DNA from: Desulfacinum infernum DSM 9756
Lineage (GTDB): Bacteria; Desulfobacterota; Syntrophobacteria; Syntrophobacterales; DSM-9756
DNA: 60,924 nucleotides
NCBI RefSeq assembly: GCF_900129305.1
Contig: NZ_FQVB01000027.1
Location: forward strand, 1-60,924
Direction: 5' to 3'
The position numbers and the translations under genes were made by a program. Below are positions 41,930 through 52,643 of this stretch, piece by piece (the first letter of the stretch is position 1; each line of letters starts with the position of its first letter). The notes under the pieces were generated by a model, which was given only the letters and a program-made list of their open reading frames with translations, made no database searches and had not been told where the DNA came from.

Positions 41930-42511
41930 CTACGCCGCTGCGGCCATGGCATAGACGGGGATCACGGGACCGGCATCCACCGCCACCGTCCCCTCGTCCA
42001 GCGAGGGTTCACTGATCACGAAATCCACGCATCCCACCTGGCCACAGATTTCTTTCACCGCCCCGTCCGGATTCCCCAGTCGAATATAATGAACCAAGGC
42101 CACTCCCCGGTCCCGCGCGCGAGCGGCGAATTCATCGCCCGCCTCCCTGGCGGTTCCTTCGAATTCCAGAACCATATCGGCATAGAGCCGGTCATCGACC
42201 GTGGAGGCCAATGGCACGTTGAAGACGCTCAGCGCGGCAATACGATAGCCCATCCGGGCGGCGAACCCCACGGCGTAGTCCATGACCTCTTCAGAAAAGC
42301 CTTCCTCTCCTCCCAGCACCAGGACATGCTTGCCCTCAAAAGCCTTCTCCCGGGGGTCGACGGAAGGGGTTTTGGACTCAAGACCGGCTTCCGCAAAGGC
42401 CACGGCTTGCGAACACGCTTCGAGAGCCTCCCGCACGCCTCGAGTCCCTTTTTGAGCCCCGCCGCCGATTCCCACGGCATTCAGAAGTCCCTTGAGCGCT
42501 TTCCGTATCAT
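41930..42511 (-). CDS. Universal stress protein-like protein 1
   Basis: 193 residues. A Rossmann-like UspA fold is suggested by GKHVLVLGGEEGFSEEVMDYAVGFAARMGYRIAALSVF (strand-helix-strand start) and VDFVISEPSLDEGTV. The N-terminal about 55 residues precede the fold and contain SQAVAFAEAGLESK, a segment shared with protein 2 (TDAITFAEAGFPEH) and the 55-residue protein (AAAIAFAEAGERDE) of the same row. The ATG at 42511 is preceded by GAGGAGGAG. It is cytoplasmic, with an unknown ligand; the ATP-binding G-2x-G-9x-G pattern is not evident. It lies between the SLC13 gene and the small membrane peptide gene. Confidence 0.75.
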   Translation of the reverse strand: MIRKALKGLLNAVGIGGGAQKGTRGVREALEACSQAVAFAEAGLESKTPSVDPREKAFEGKHVLVLGGEEGFSEEVMDYAVGFAARMGYRIAALSVFNVPLASTVDDRLYADMVLEFEGTAREAGDEFAARARDRGVALVHYIRLGNPDGAVKEICGQVGCVDFVISEPSLDEGTVAVDAGPVIPVYAMAAAA

Positions 42512-42634
42512 CCACACTCCTCCTCTCTTGTGCATCTTCCTGGATCATCTCTTGAGGTTCGGCCAATAAAAAGGCGGGACGCCCCGCCTCTCGACCGTCG
42601 TCCGAAGCGGCCATGATCTTCGCCGCAAGGACTC

Positions 42635-42721
42635 TCAATGCTTGCTTTCTTTTCGAAACCAGAAACAAAGTCCGAAGGCCACCGCCACCAAAGCCAACCC
42701 GAAGATAAAGTGCGTATCCAT
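42635..42721 (-). CDS. 28-residue single-helix membrane peptide (candidate)
   Basis: The frame MDTHFIFGLALVAVAFGLCF followed by WFRKESKH and TGA. It is one predicted transmembrane helix with a basic C-terminus, an arrangement seen in small regulatory or transporter-associated peptides. It lies in the gap between the two stress protein genes on the same strand, with GGAAGGG about ten bases before the ATG. At 28 residues it could be chance; gene placement and hydrophobicity support it. Confidence 0.45.
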   Translation of the reverse strand: MDTHFIFGLALVAVAFGLCFWFRKESKH

Positions 42722-42779
42722 AACCTGTCTCACCCTTCCCTATCGCTCACGGTGCACCACGTATCGCTCCACCCGGCTC

Positions 42780-43358
42780 TCAAGCCGGAGCCGCCACCGC
42801 ATAAACCGGGATCACCACCTCTTCGCCCTTGGCCACCACTTCGGGAAGCGCTTCCGGCTCGCTGATCACGAACTCGATGCGCCGGATCTCGTCCGTGACT
42901 TCCTTGATGCACTTGTCGGGGTCCCCCACCTTGACCACATGATGGAAGCCGATTCCCCGCTCCTGGGCTTCACGGTAGAACTCCGCGATGCTTTCCTCGC
43001 AGGTATTCTGGAACTCCTTGGCGATGAGAGAACAATACGGTCCCACCTTCTTGGAATCTTTGGGAAGATGGAGCACGTTGAGCGCCACGATCTCGTAGCC
43101 CATTCTTTCCGCGAACCCCAGGGCGTAGTCGATAACAGGCCGCGAAAAAGTGTCTTCGTGCCCCACCACCAGGATTTTGCGCCCCAAGGTTTCCGGTTCC
43201 CCGAGGATCTCCCGAGCGTGCTCCGGAAAGCCCGCCTCCGCGAAGGTGATGGCATCCGTGACTCTCTCCACCGCCTCACGCAACCCGCTTCGCTTCTTCA
43301 CATCCACGGCTTCTTCCCGATCGGATTTGCCGAAGCGCTTCTTAAACTTCTTGATCAT
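42780..43358 (-). CDS. Universal stress protein-like protein 2
   Basis: 192 residues, paralogue of protein 1. The fold begins at GRKILVVGHEDTFSRPVIDYALGFAERMGYEIVALNVL; the closing part reads RRIEFVISEPEALPEVV and both proteins end in VIPVYAxAAxA. Residues 1-60 are charged and carry TDAITFAEAGFPEHAREI. GGGAGGGAAGCC precedes the ATG. The parallel N-terminal extension, spacing and closing motif show that it arose with protein 1 by duplication. The likely job is sensing or buffering stress signals linked to the SLC13 transporter and the Lon system. Confidence 0.78.
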   Translation of the reverse strand: MIKKFKKRFGKSDREEAVDVKKRSGLREAVERVTDAITFAEAGFPEHAREILGEPETLGRKILVVGHEDTFSRPVIDYALGFAERMGYEIVALNVLHLPKDSKKVGPYCSLIAKEFQNTCEESIAEFYREAQERGIGFHHVVKVGDPDKCIKEVTDEIRRIEFVISEPEALPEVVAKGEEVVIPVYAVAAPA

Positions 43359-43404
43359 GGCTTCCCTCCCTATCGCCCGCTGAGGAGCAGTTCCCATGAA
43401 GTTT

Positions 43405-43572
43405 TCAGGTCCGGTACGCCCGGGCGCGAGGCCGCTGGTCTTTCCGCTTTTCGACGCGCTTTTCCGCACGCTTTTCTTCGCTCAGCAGCCGCAGGGCTTC
43501 GTCCCTTTCGCCGGCTTCCGCAAAGGCGATGGCCGCCGCCATGGCTTCCAGTTTTTCCTTGATGCGCCTCAC
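43405..43572 (-). CDS. 55-residue charged protein sharing the FAEAG motif
   Basis: GTG start preceded by AAAGGAGGACGG. The sequence begins VRRIKEKLEAMAAAIAFAEA, continues GERDEALRLLSEEKRAEKR and ends in a basic tail. It is a helical protein that repeats the N-terminal extension motif of the two downstream stress proteins, without their Rossmann domain. It is the first gene of the minus-strand row, 47 bases upstream of protein 2, and just after the sigma54-like element at 43644-43659. Its function is unknown; a shared-interface or regulatory partner of the stress proteins is inferred. Confidence 0.65.
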   Translation of the reverse strand: MRRIKEKLEAMAAAIAFAEAGERDEALRLLSEEKRAEKRVEKRKDQRPRARAYRT

Positions 43573-43643
43573 GACCGTCCTCCTTTTGTCTTGTCCCCGC
43601 CGGGGAGCCGTTTCCTTGGTTCGTTCCGTTTGCCCCCTTTAAG

Positions 43644-43659
43644 ATCAAGACCCGTGCCC
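43644..43659 (-). promoter_or_regulatory. Sigma54-like promoter of the stress/SLC13 row
   Basis: On the minus strand GGGCACGGGTCTTGAT, compared with the consensus TGGCACG-N4-TTGCW. The -24 GG is present with the correct spacing; the -12 reads GA instead of GC. Predicted start is about 60 bases before the GTG at 43572. The left palindrome lies about 88 bases upstream, a normal place for an activator site. Confidence 0.5.
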
Positions 43660-43738
43660 GGAGGCGCATCAGTCGTGTAACCTATGGCCGTTCTTAGGTT
43701 TTTTGGCGTTCAAGAGGAAAGCGCGAGAAGGGCGACGT

Positions 43739-43755
43739 CGTTGCATACTGCAACG
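43739..43755. promoter_or_regulatory. Palindromic operator 1 (CGTTGC-N5-GCAACG)
   Basis: CGTTGC, ATACT, GCAACG: six-base arms, perfect complement. Same arms and spacing as the site at 43827-43843. A likely binding site for the NtrC-type regulator encoded nearby. Confidence 0.65.
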
Positions 43756-43826
43756 TACAGGAGGATATGTTTGACTTTTGTTGTTATCTCGGCTTTTTAG
43801 CGACTATTGCAACAAAAGAAACGAGG

Positions 43827-43843
43827 CGTTGCAGATCGCAACG
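43827..43843. promoter_or_regulatory. Palindromic operator 2 (CGTTGC-N5-GCAACG)
   Basis: CGTTGC, AGATC, GCAACG. It lies 88 bases (centre to centre) from operator 1, about eight helical turns. Confidence 0.65.
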
Positions 43844-44056
43844 AGCCGGGACATCACCGGCGGGAACCCTCGGGCCATGGGCCGGTCTCGGCACCCCCAA
43901 AGCACCCCACAAGACCGGTTGAGCGCTTGGGGCGGAATGCTGGGGTTTAGCCCTGCCCACCCAGCTTGCGCTCAAGCCCCTTTTCGTTTGCCTGCCGGCT
44001 CCGCGGATGAAATAATGTGGCACGGCAAAGGATCGCAACAAGAGAGGAGCCGGCCC

Positions 44057-46087
44057 ATGATCTTCTTTAGGCGACCGGAAGAGGAGCAGCGCCCCGAGGG
44101 CGAGCCTGGCGACCTGGAAGAACTGCGCCAACGTGCGGAAGGAGCCGACCTCCCGGAACACGTTCTCAAGGTGGTTCTCAAGGAACTGGACAAGCTGGAA
44201 AAGACGGATCCGGCGGTGGCCGAGTACGCCATCGGCACCACCTACATCGATTTTCTCCTCTCCCTTCCGTGGAATCGCTTCACGGAGGACAACCTGGATC
44301 TCGGGCGGGCGGAAAAGATCCTGAGTCAGGCCCACTACGGCCTCCAGCACGTGAAGGATCGGATTCTGGACTACCTGGCCGTTCGAACCCTCTGCTCCCT
44401 TCAGGCCTTCCGCGTGCTGGTGGTGGACGACGAGGAAATCGCCCGCACCAACCTGGAATACGTGCTCCAAAAAGAAGGCTACCAGGTGGACACTGCCGTG
44501 GACGGCCAGGACGCCTTCGAAAAGCTCCGCCGCAAGGAGTACGACCTGATCCTCACGGACCTGAAGATGCAGAAGATGGACGGGCTGCAGCTTCTGGAGG
44601 CCGTCAAGAAGATCTCGCCCAACACGGAAACCATCATGGTGACGGGCTACGCCACGGTCTCCTCAGCCGTGGCGGCCTTGCAGAAGGGAGCCGCCACCTA
44701 TCTTTCCAAGCCCATCAACATCGCCGAGCTCCGATCGCTCGTGGCTTCCATCAAGGAAAAGAAGCGCCACATGCAGATGACCCGGGGGCCGATCCTGTGC
44801 TTTTCCGGCCCGCCCGGAACGGGCAAGACCTCCATCGGGCGTTCCATCGCCCAGGCCCTGGAGCGACGCTTCGTCAGGCTGTCTCTGGCTGGCCTTCGCG
44901 ACGAGGCGGAACTGCGCGGCCATCGCAGAACCTACGTGGGCGCCATGCCGGGCCGGATCATCCATGAGATTCGACGGCTGGGGGTCAAGAACCCGGTCTT
45001 CATGCTGGATGAAATCGACAAGATCGGACAGGATTTCCGAGGAGATCCCGCTTCGGTGCTGCTGGAAATCCTGGACCCGGAACAAAATTCTCATTTCATG
45101 GACCACTACCTGGACGTGCCGTTCGATCTTTCGGGCGTCATGTTCATCGCCACGGCCAACGTGGTGGAGCGCCTTCCGGGGCCTCTTCTGGATCGGCTGG
45201 AGGTGATCGAATTTCCCGGTTACACGGAAAAGGAAAAGGTGGCCATCGCGAGCCATTTCATGATCCCGAGGCAGTTGCAGGAGCACGGGCTGAGGGGCCG
45301 GGACGTCTCCTTTTCCGAGGAGGCCATCCGCACCGTCATTCGGGGTTATACCCGGGAGGCGGGGCTGCGCCAGCTGGAAAGGGAGCTGGCGGCGGTCTGC
45401 CGCAAGGTGGCTCGGCTCTATGTGGCGGCGGACCACTCGGCGGGGCCGGGTGAGATCGGCGAAGAGGTGATCCACGAACTTCTGGGGCCTCCCCGATACA
45501 CCCACGAAGTGGCGGAAGCCAGGAGCCGGATCGGGGTGGCCACGGGGCTGGTGTGGAGCGAGCTCGGTGGGGAGATCATCTTTGTGGAGAGCACGCGGAT
45601 GCGGGGCTCCCAGCAGCTCATCCTCACCGGATCCCTGGGCACCATCCTCAAGGAATCGGCCCAGACGGCCTTGAGCTACGTGAGAAGCCATGCGGAACAG
45701 TTCGGGATCGACCCCGACTTTTTCGAGGACACGGACATCCACATCCACATCCCAGCCGCCGCCATCCCCAAGGACGGGCCCTCCGCGGGGATCACCATCG
45801 CCGTCTCCCTCTTGTCGCTACTCATGCAGCGACCGGCACGCCGGGACGTGGCCCTCACCGGGGAACTCACCCTGAGCGGGCGCATTCTCCAGGTGGCCGG
45901 CGTTCGCGAAAAGGTTTTGGCCGCTCAGAGAGCGGGGGTTTCCACCGTGGTTTTTCCCAAGCGAAACGAGCCGGACATCCGAAGGCTGGAAGAGGATGTG
46001 CTGGCGGGCGTGGAGGTGGTACTGGCCGACGACGTGGAGCAGATCATCGAAAGGGTCCTGGAACCCGCCGGTAATATGAAAGAATAG
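44057..46087 (+). CDS. Lon-type ATP-dependent protease with an inserted response-regulator receiver domain
   Basis: 676 residues. Residues 1-112 match the helical linker region of Lon (DYLAVRTL at its end) with the N-terminal substrate-binding LON domain missing. A receiver domain follows (about 117-236): VLVVDDEE, phospho-acceptor D168 in LILTDLKM, T/S in MVTGYATV and K in YLSKPI. Then comes the AAA module (Walker A GPPGTGKTS, 251-259; Walker B FMLDEIDK) and the protease domain with Ser576 in PKDGPSAGI and Lys619 in VREKVLAAQ; the 43-residue distance equals that of E. coli Lon. Degradation is therefore likely to be controlled by phosphorylation. The ATG is preceded by GAGAGGAGCC. It is divergent from the stress/SLC13 row and next to the regulator and kinase genes. 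Confidence 0.93.
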   Translation: MIFFRRPEEEQRPEGEPGDLEELRQRAEGADLPEHVLKVVLKELDKLEKTDPAVAEYAIGTTYIDFLLSLPWNRFTEDNLDLGRAEKILSQAHYGLQHVKDRILDYLAVRTLCSLQAFRVLVVDDEEIARTNLEYVLQKEGYQVDTAVDGQDAFEKLRRKEYDLILTDLKMQKMDGLQLLEAVKKISPNTETIMVTGYATVSSAVAALQKGAATYLSKPINIAELRSLVASIKEKKRHMQMTRGPILCFSGPPGTGKTSIGRSIAQALERRFVRLSLAGLRDEAELRGHRRTYVGAMPGRIIHEIRRLGVKNPVFMLDEIDKIGQDFRGDPASVLLEILDPEQNSHFMDHYLDVPFDLSGVMFIATANVVERLPGPLLDRLEVIEFPGYTEKEKVAIASHFMIPRQLQEHGLRGRDVSFSEEAIRTVIRGYTREAGLRQLERELAAVCRKVARLYVAADHSAGPGEIGEEVIHELLGPPRYTHEVAEARSRIGVATGLVWSELGGEIIFVESTRMRGSQQLILTGSLGTILKESAQTALSYVRSHAEQFGIDPDFFEDTDIHIHIPAAAIPKDGPSAGITIAVSLLSLLMQRPARRDVALTGELTLSGRILQVAGVREKVLAAQRAGVSTVVFPKRNEPDIRRLEEDVLAGVEVVLADDVEQIIERVLEPAGNMKE

Positions 46088-46323
46088 TTCGTTCGGTATC
46101 TTGCAGGAGCATCGGGAGCTTCAATCAACACCTAACAGGTGCAGCAGCACCTGTGGGAACACCATCATCTGTGGGAGCGGCGAAAGCCGCGACATGGGTG
46201 ACCGGCCATTCCGTGGCGGTGCGGCCGCCGGCTCATCGCGCCTTGCGGTGCTCCCACAGGGCGGAGGGCCCCCCGGTGCAGGTTCTTTCCTCCGATGCGG
46301 GGCGGCGAATCGCGCCCTGATCG
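46088..46323. other. Gene-free interval between convergent lon-type and regulator genes
   Basis: 236 bases. It contains a GC-rich inverted repeat segment (CTGTGGGAGCGGCGAAAGCC) and GCGGCCGCCGGC; no convincing terminator was recognised. Confidence 0.4.
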
Positions 46324-47700
<1,377 letters not shown>

Positions 47701-47813
47701 CCCGTCATGCCCCTTCTTCTCTCGAAATGGAGCGATCTTTTCCCACTCAACCCATCCCTCGTCGCCGCGGTGTTTGAGCCCTGTGGGAACACGCTTTCTG
47801 GAACCGCTCGGCA

Positions 47814-49256
<1,443 letters not shown>

Positions 49257-49451
49257 AGGCGCCTCCCCACCCGATCTCCAAGTTTCCCCTGCCCATCGCC
49301 CTTCCACTATTAGCACAAAAGCAACCGGGAAAACACGGGGTCCCTCCGCGGAACCAAGGATGCCACGCCGGCCGTTTCATGGTATGGTGCCTGCCCACGG
49401 AAAGAAGGCAAAACCACGGCATGCGAAAGAACCGTCCAATCTGAGGCATGA

Positions 49452-49904
49452 ATGTCGCAGGACATGAAAAGAGTTGAGGTGTTTACGGATGGGGCCTGCA
49501 CGGGCAATCCGGGGCCGGGGGGCTGGGGCGCCATTCTGCGCTACAAGGGCCACGAAAGGGAACTGAGCGGATCCAGCCGCTGGACCACCAACAACAAGAT
49601 GGAACTCACGGCGGTCATCGAGGCCCTGAAGGCCCTCAAGGAACCCTGCCACGTGGTGGTCCACACCGACTCCCAATATCTCCAGAAGGGCATCACCCAG
49701 TGGATCCATCGGTGGAAGAAGAACGGTTGGAAGACCGCCACCAAGGAACCCGTCAAGAATAAGGAACTGTGGCAGGAGCTGGACCGGCTCACGCAGCGAC
49801 ACCGGGTGGAGTGGCGTTGGGTGCGCGGGCACAGCGGCCATCCCGAAAACGAGCGCTGCGACGCCCTGGCCCGGGCGGCCATCGGTGCGGTGCGCAAGGG
49901 GTGA
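49452..49904 (+). CDS. rnhA: Ribonuclease HI
   Basis: 150 residues. The acidic catalytic residues are in [20 protein letters not shown] (Asp), [13 protein letters not shown] (Glu), [11 protein letters not shown] (Asp) and the last Asp in ERCDALAR; the His loop [10 protein letters not shown] is also present. It removes RNA from RNA-DNA hybrids in the cytoplasm. The start could be ATG 49452 or the next in-frame ATG at 49464; neither has a strong ribosome site. A short fragment of the family B repeat ends just before it. Confidence 0.95.
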   Translation: MSQDMKRVEVFTDGACTGNPGPGGWGAILRYKGHERELSGSSRWTTNNKMELTAVIEALKALKEPCHVVVHTDSQYLQKGITQWIHRWKKNGWKTATKEPVKNKELWQELDRLTQRHRVEWRWVRGHSGHPENERCDALARAAIGAVRKG

Positions 49905-50007
49905 CGGCCGGCTTGAGCTTCCTTTCTTCATGAGGGTCACGGCGAGGCACGCCCCCTCATGGATGAAAGACGCCGCCTGATGAAAGTCACCTTTGCGAGA
50001 CGTCCCT

Positions 50008-50036
50008 GCAGGGAAGAATGATCATGCGCCCCTGCA
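50008..50036. repeat. Imperfect palindrome, family C
   Basis: CTGCAGGGAAGAATGATCAT and GCGCCCCTGCAG as overlapping arms. It lies in the 206-base gap between rnhA and the terminator of the second formate dehydrogenase gene; nothing else is recognised there. Confidence 0.5.
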
Positions 50037-50109
50037 GAGTCCCCATGCATGCACGGCGCACGTTCACCTTTCAATGAAATTGCGAGTCACCGAGTAGGTC
50101 TCCAAAAGA

Positions 50110-50146
50110 CAAAAGGGCCCGGGGATGACTCCCCGGGCCCTTTTGT
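50110..50146 (-). terminator. Terminator of the second formate dehydrogenase gene
   Basis: AAAAGGGCCCGGGGA and TCCCCGGGCCCTTTT form a very stable stem with a short loop; on the minus strand it follows the stop codon by about 28 bases. Confidence 0.85.
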
Positions 50147-50174
50147 CCACGGCGCCTTCAAGGCGGCCGCCCGT

Positions 50175-52211
50175 CTAGGCCGCCTTTTCCACCTTCACGG
50201 CGCACACCTTGTATTCGGGGATCTTGCAGACGGGATCCAGGGCTGTGTTGGTGAGTACGTTGGCCGCGCTTTCGGCGAAGTGGAAGGGCATGAAGAGCAC
50301 GCCCTTTCCGATCCGGTCCGTCACCTGCACCTTGGTGGTGACGGTGCCACGCCGGCTGGTCACGCGTACCACGTCGCCGTCCTGAACACCGTAAGCGGCG
50401 GCGTCGTCCGGATGCATCTCCAGGAGAACCTCCGGCATCTCCCGTTCCAGATGCGGCGAAACGCGCGTCATGGTACCCGTGTGATAATGCACATAGGACC
50501 GGCCGGTGGTGAGCCAGAACGGGTAGTCCTGATCCGGGGTTTCCGCCGGGGGGCGATAGTCGATGGCGTGGAACAGGCCCTTTCCGCGGGCGAACCGGTC
50601 CTTGTGGAGATAGGGCGTTCCCGGATGGTCGGTGGTGGGGCACGGCCAGCAGAGGCCCTCCCCTTCGATCCGCTCATAGGTGATGCCCGCATAGGACGGG
50701 GTCACCTGTCGGATCTCTTCGAAGATGTCCTCCGGAGATCCATAATTCATGGGGTAGCCGACGCGGTTGGACAGATCCTGGATGATCTGCCAGTCGGGCC
50801 GTGCGTCGCCTACGGGGTCGATGGCTTTCCGGACCCTTTGAACCCGCCGTTCGGAGTTGCTGAAGGTGCCTTCCTTTTCCGCATAGGAGGCGGCGGGAAG
50901 GACCACGTGGGCCAGTTCCGTGGTGGGAGTGGGAAAGATGTCGATCACGCACAGGAATTCCAGCTGTTGCAGCGCGTGACGCACGTGCTCCACATCGGGA
51001 TCGCTCACCAGGGGATTTTCGCCCAGGATCACCATGGCCTTCACCTTGCCTTCCTCGATCCCGTACATCATCTCCATGATGGTGAGCCCCAGGTTGGGGG
51101 AAAGTTTGGCGTTCCAAGCCTTTTCGAACTTTTCCTTGATTTCGGGAACCGTCACGGCCTGGTAGCCGGGATACACGTTGGGAAGCCCTCCCATGTCGCA
51201 GGCCCCCTGCACGTTGTTCTGGCCGCGAAGGGGATTCACCCCCGTGGACGGACGTCCGATGTGGCCGCAGAGCATGGCCAGGTTGGCCAGGGTCTTCACG
51301 TTGTCCACACCCGTGGTGTGCTGGGTGATCCCCATGCAGTAGACGATGGAGCCGTTCTTGGCCTTGGCGTAGTATTCGGCCATCCGGACGATGTCGTCCA
51401 CCGCCACGTCGCTCAGTTCCGACGCCCTCTCCGGCGGGAACTGTTCGATAACCTTGAGAAACTCTTCGAACCCTTCCGTGCGCTCCTCGATGAACTGGCG
51501 GTTGTGCCAGCCGTTCTTCACGATCACGTGCATCATGCCGTTCAGGAGCGCCACATCGCTCCCCAGGCGCTGGCGCACGTACACATCGGCAAAGAGCGCC
51601 ATCTGGATCTGTCTCGGATCCGCCACCAGGATCTTGGCCCCCTTGGCCTTGGCCTTGTACAGGCGGGTGGCCACCAGAGGGTGCGCCACCGTGGTGTTGG
51701 ATCCGGTGATGAAGATGCAATCGGCGTCGGCCAACTCCTCGATGGAGTTGGTCATGGCACCGCTTCCGAACGCAGCGGCCAGACCGGCCACCGTGGCGCT
51801 GTGTCAGAGACGGGCGCAATGGTCCACGTTGTTGGTTCCGATGGCCGCCCGGGCGAACTTTTGCAGCAGATAGTTTTCCTCGTTGGTGCAACGGGCGGAC
51901 GTGAGAAAGGCCACGCTGTCGGGCCCGTGGGCTTCCTTGACCCGTTTGAGCTCGGAGGCCACCGCGCCCAGGGCCTCGTCCCAGGACGCCTCTTCCTGGG
52001 CGCCGCCGCGGCGCATGAGCGGCCGGGTGAGCCGCCGGGGATGCTGCACGAACTCATGCGCATTCCAGCCCTTGATGCACAGTTTTCCTTGGTTCACGGG
52101 GCTGGTCTTGGATGGAAGCGTTTGAACGATTCGGCCGTCCACCACTTCCAGATAGAGCCCGCAACCGCAGCCGCAGTAGGGGCAGGTGGTGAGAACGGAA
52201 CGGTAATCCAT
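50175..52211 (-). CDS. fdhA: Selenocysteine formate dehydrogenase alpha subunit, short form (UGA 51804-51806 = Sec)
   Basis: 678 residues when the TGA at 51806-51804 is read as selenocysteine 136. It starts at the 4Fe-4S/molybdopterin domain itself (TCPYCGCGCGLYLEV), without the ferredoxin and NuoG-type extension of the first enzyme (6841-9642). The context HCARL-Sec-HSATVAGLAAAFGSGAMTNS is nearly the same as there, and the SECIS hairpin is conserved. AGGAGAGGTCC precedes the ATG at 52211, which is preferred to an earlier in-frame start at 52241. Its electron partners are probably separate proteins; the divergent rnf operon and the FdhB/FrhB-like gene at 59400 are good candidates. Confidence 0.92.
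51774..51806 (-). promoter_or_regulatory. SECIS element of the second formate dehydrogenase
   Basis: After UGA (51806-51804) and eleven bases comes GGUGGCC, loop GGUCU, and GGCCGCU. Six of seven pairs form without problem, and the outermost is a G-U pair. Confidence 0.88.
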
Positions 52212-52402
52212 GGACCTCTCCTTTTCGCAAGAAAGTCCCACTCAACGGGGCGATCCGAGAACGCGCACGGCCCGCGGCTCGTGCAACCTTTCACATCGCG
52301 GGCGCCACCAACCCGCGAGATCCCCTCTACCACAGCCCACTGTGCAAATCAAGCCGCCCGGACCGCCCCGGGCCCGATATTGTGCCTTCTCTCTCAATTG
52401 GC

Positions 52403-52432
52403 TTGACAATTCCAAGGCCCCTTCTCTATAAG
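52403..52432 (+). promoter_or_regulatory. Sigma70 promoter before the rnf operon
   Basis: TTGACA (52403-52408), 18 bases, TATAAG (52427-52432). Transcription would start near 52439, about 205 bases before rnfC. Confidence 0.65.
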
Positions 52433-52489
52433 ATGCCTAACTTGTATGGCGCGCTTCAAAGGTTCGTGCGCCGAGTGCAGCCGGTTGGC

Positions 52490-52511
52490 GCCGCTTCGGC
52501 GGCCTTTTTTT
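52490..52511 (+). terminator. Hairpin with T-run in the rnf leader (attenuator or small-RNA end)
   Basis: GCCGC-TTCG-GCGGC with a UUCG tetraloop, followed by C and seven Ts. A first hairpin, GGCGC...GCGCC, lies at 52448-52472. It sits about 55 bases downstream of the predicted start and 130 bases before rnfC, so it can act either as an attenuator or as the end of a roughly 70-base RNA. Confidence 0.6.
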
Positions 52512-52643
52512 GCGGTAAAAATGTTAAGCATTTCACAATGGCGGGTGCCGTGCCCTCCCCGCGCACAAGCTCCCGCGAACCTTTCAGGCGGTTTCTGAGC
52601 GTATCTGTCAACCCGAAGAGGATGGGACACGATCGGAAAAAGC

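Larger units (their letters stand above)
43573..44056. promoter_or_regulatory. Divergent control region between the stress/SLC13 row and the Lon gene
   Basis: 484 bases without a supported gene. In order it holds a sigma54-like element for the minus row, two identical-arm palindromes, an inverted pair CTTTTGTTG (43775-43783) and CAACAAAAG (43810-43818) between them, and two weak sigma54-like candidates for the plus strand: CGGCACCCCCAAAGCA at 43889-43904 and TGGCACGGCAAAGGAT at 44018-44033. Confidence 0.55.

Noticed and set aside
44018..44033. TGGCACGGCAAAGGAT as the certain sigma54 promoter for the Lon-type gene
   Set aside because: The -24 part is perfect but the -12 GC is missing at the correct distance; kept only as a candidate inside the control region.
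43778..46087. Lon-type protein starting at 43778 with 93 additional residues
   Set aside because: The extension covers the operator region and has no ribosome site; AGAGGAGCC precedes the ATG at 44057.
50049..52406. A 785-residue open frame on the plus strand over the second formate dehydrogenase
   Set aside because: Also antisense, with the same composition bias; the minus-strand gene has the Sec context and the SECIS.
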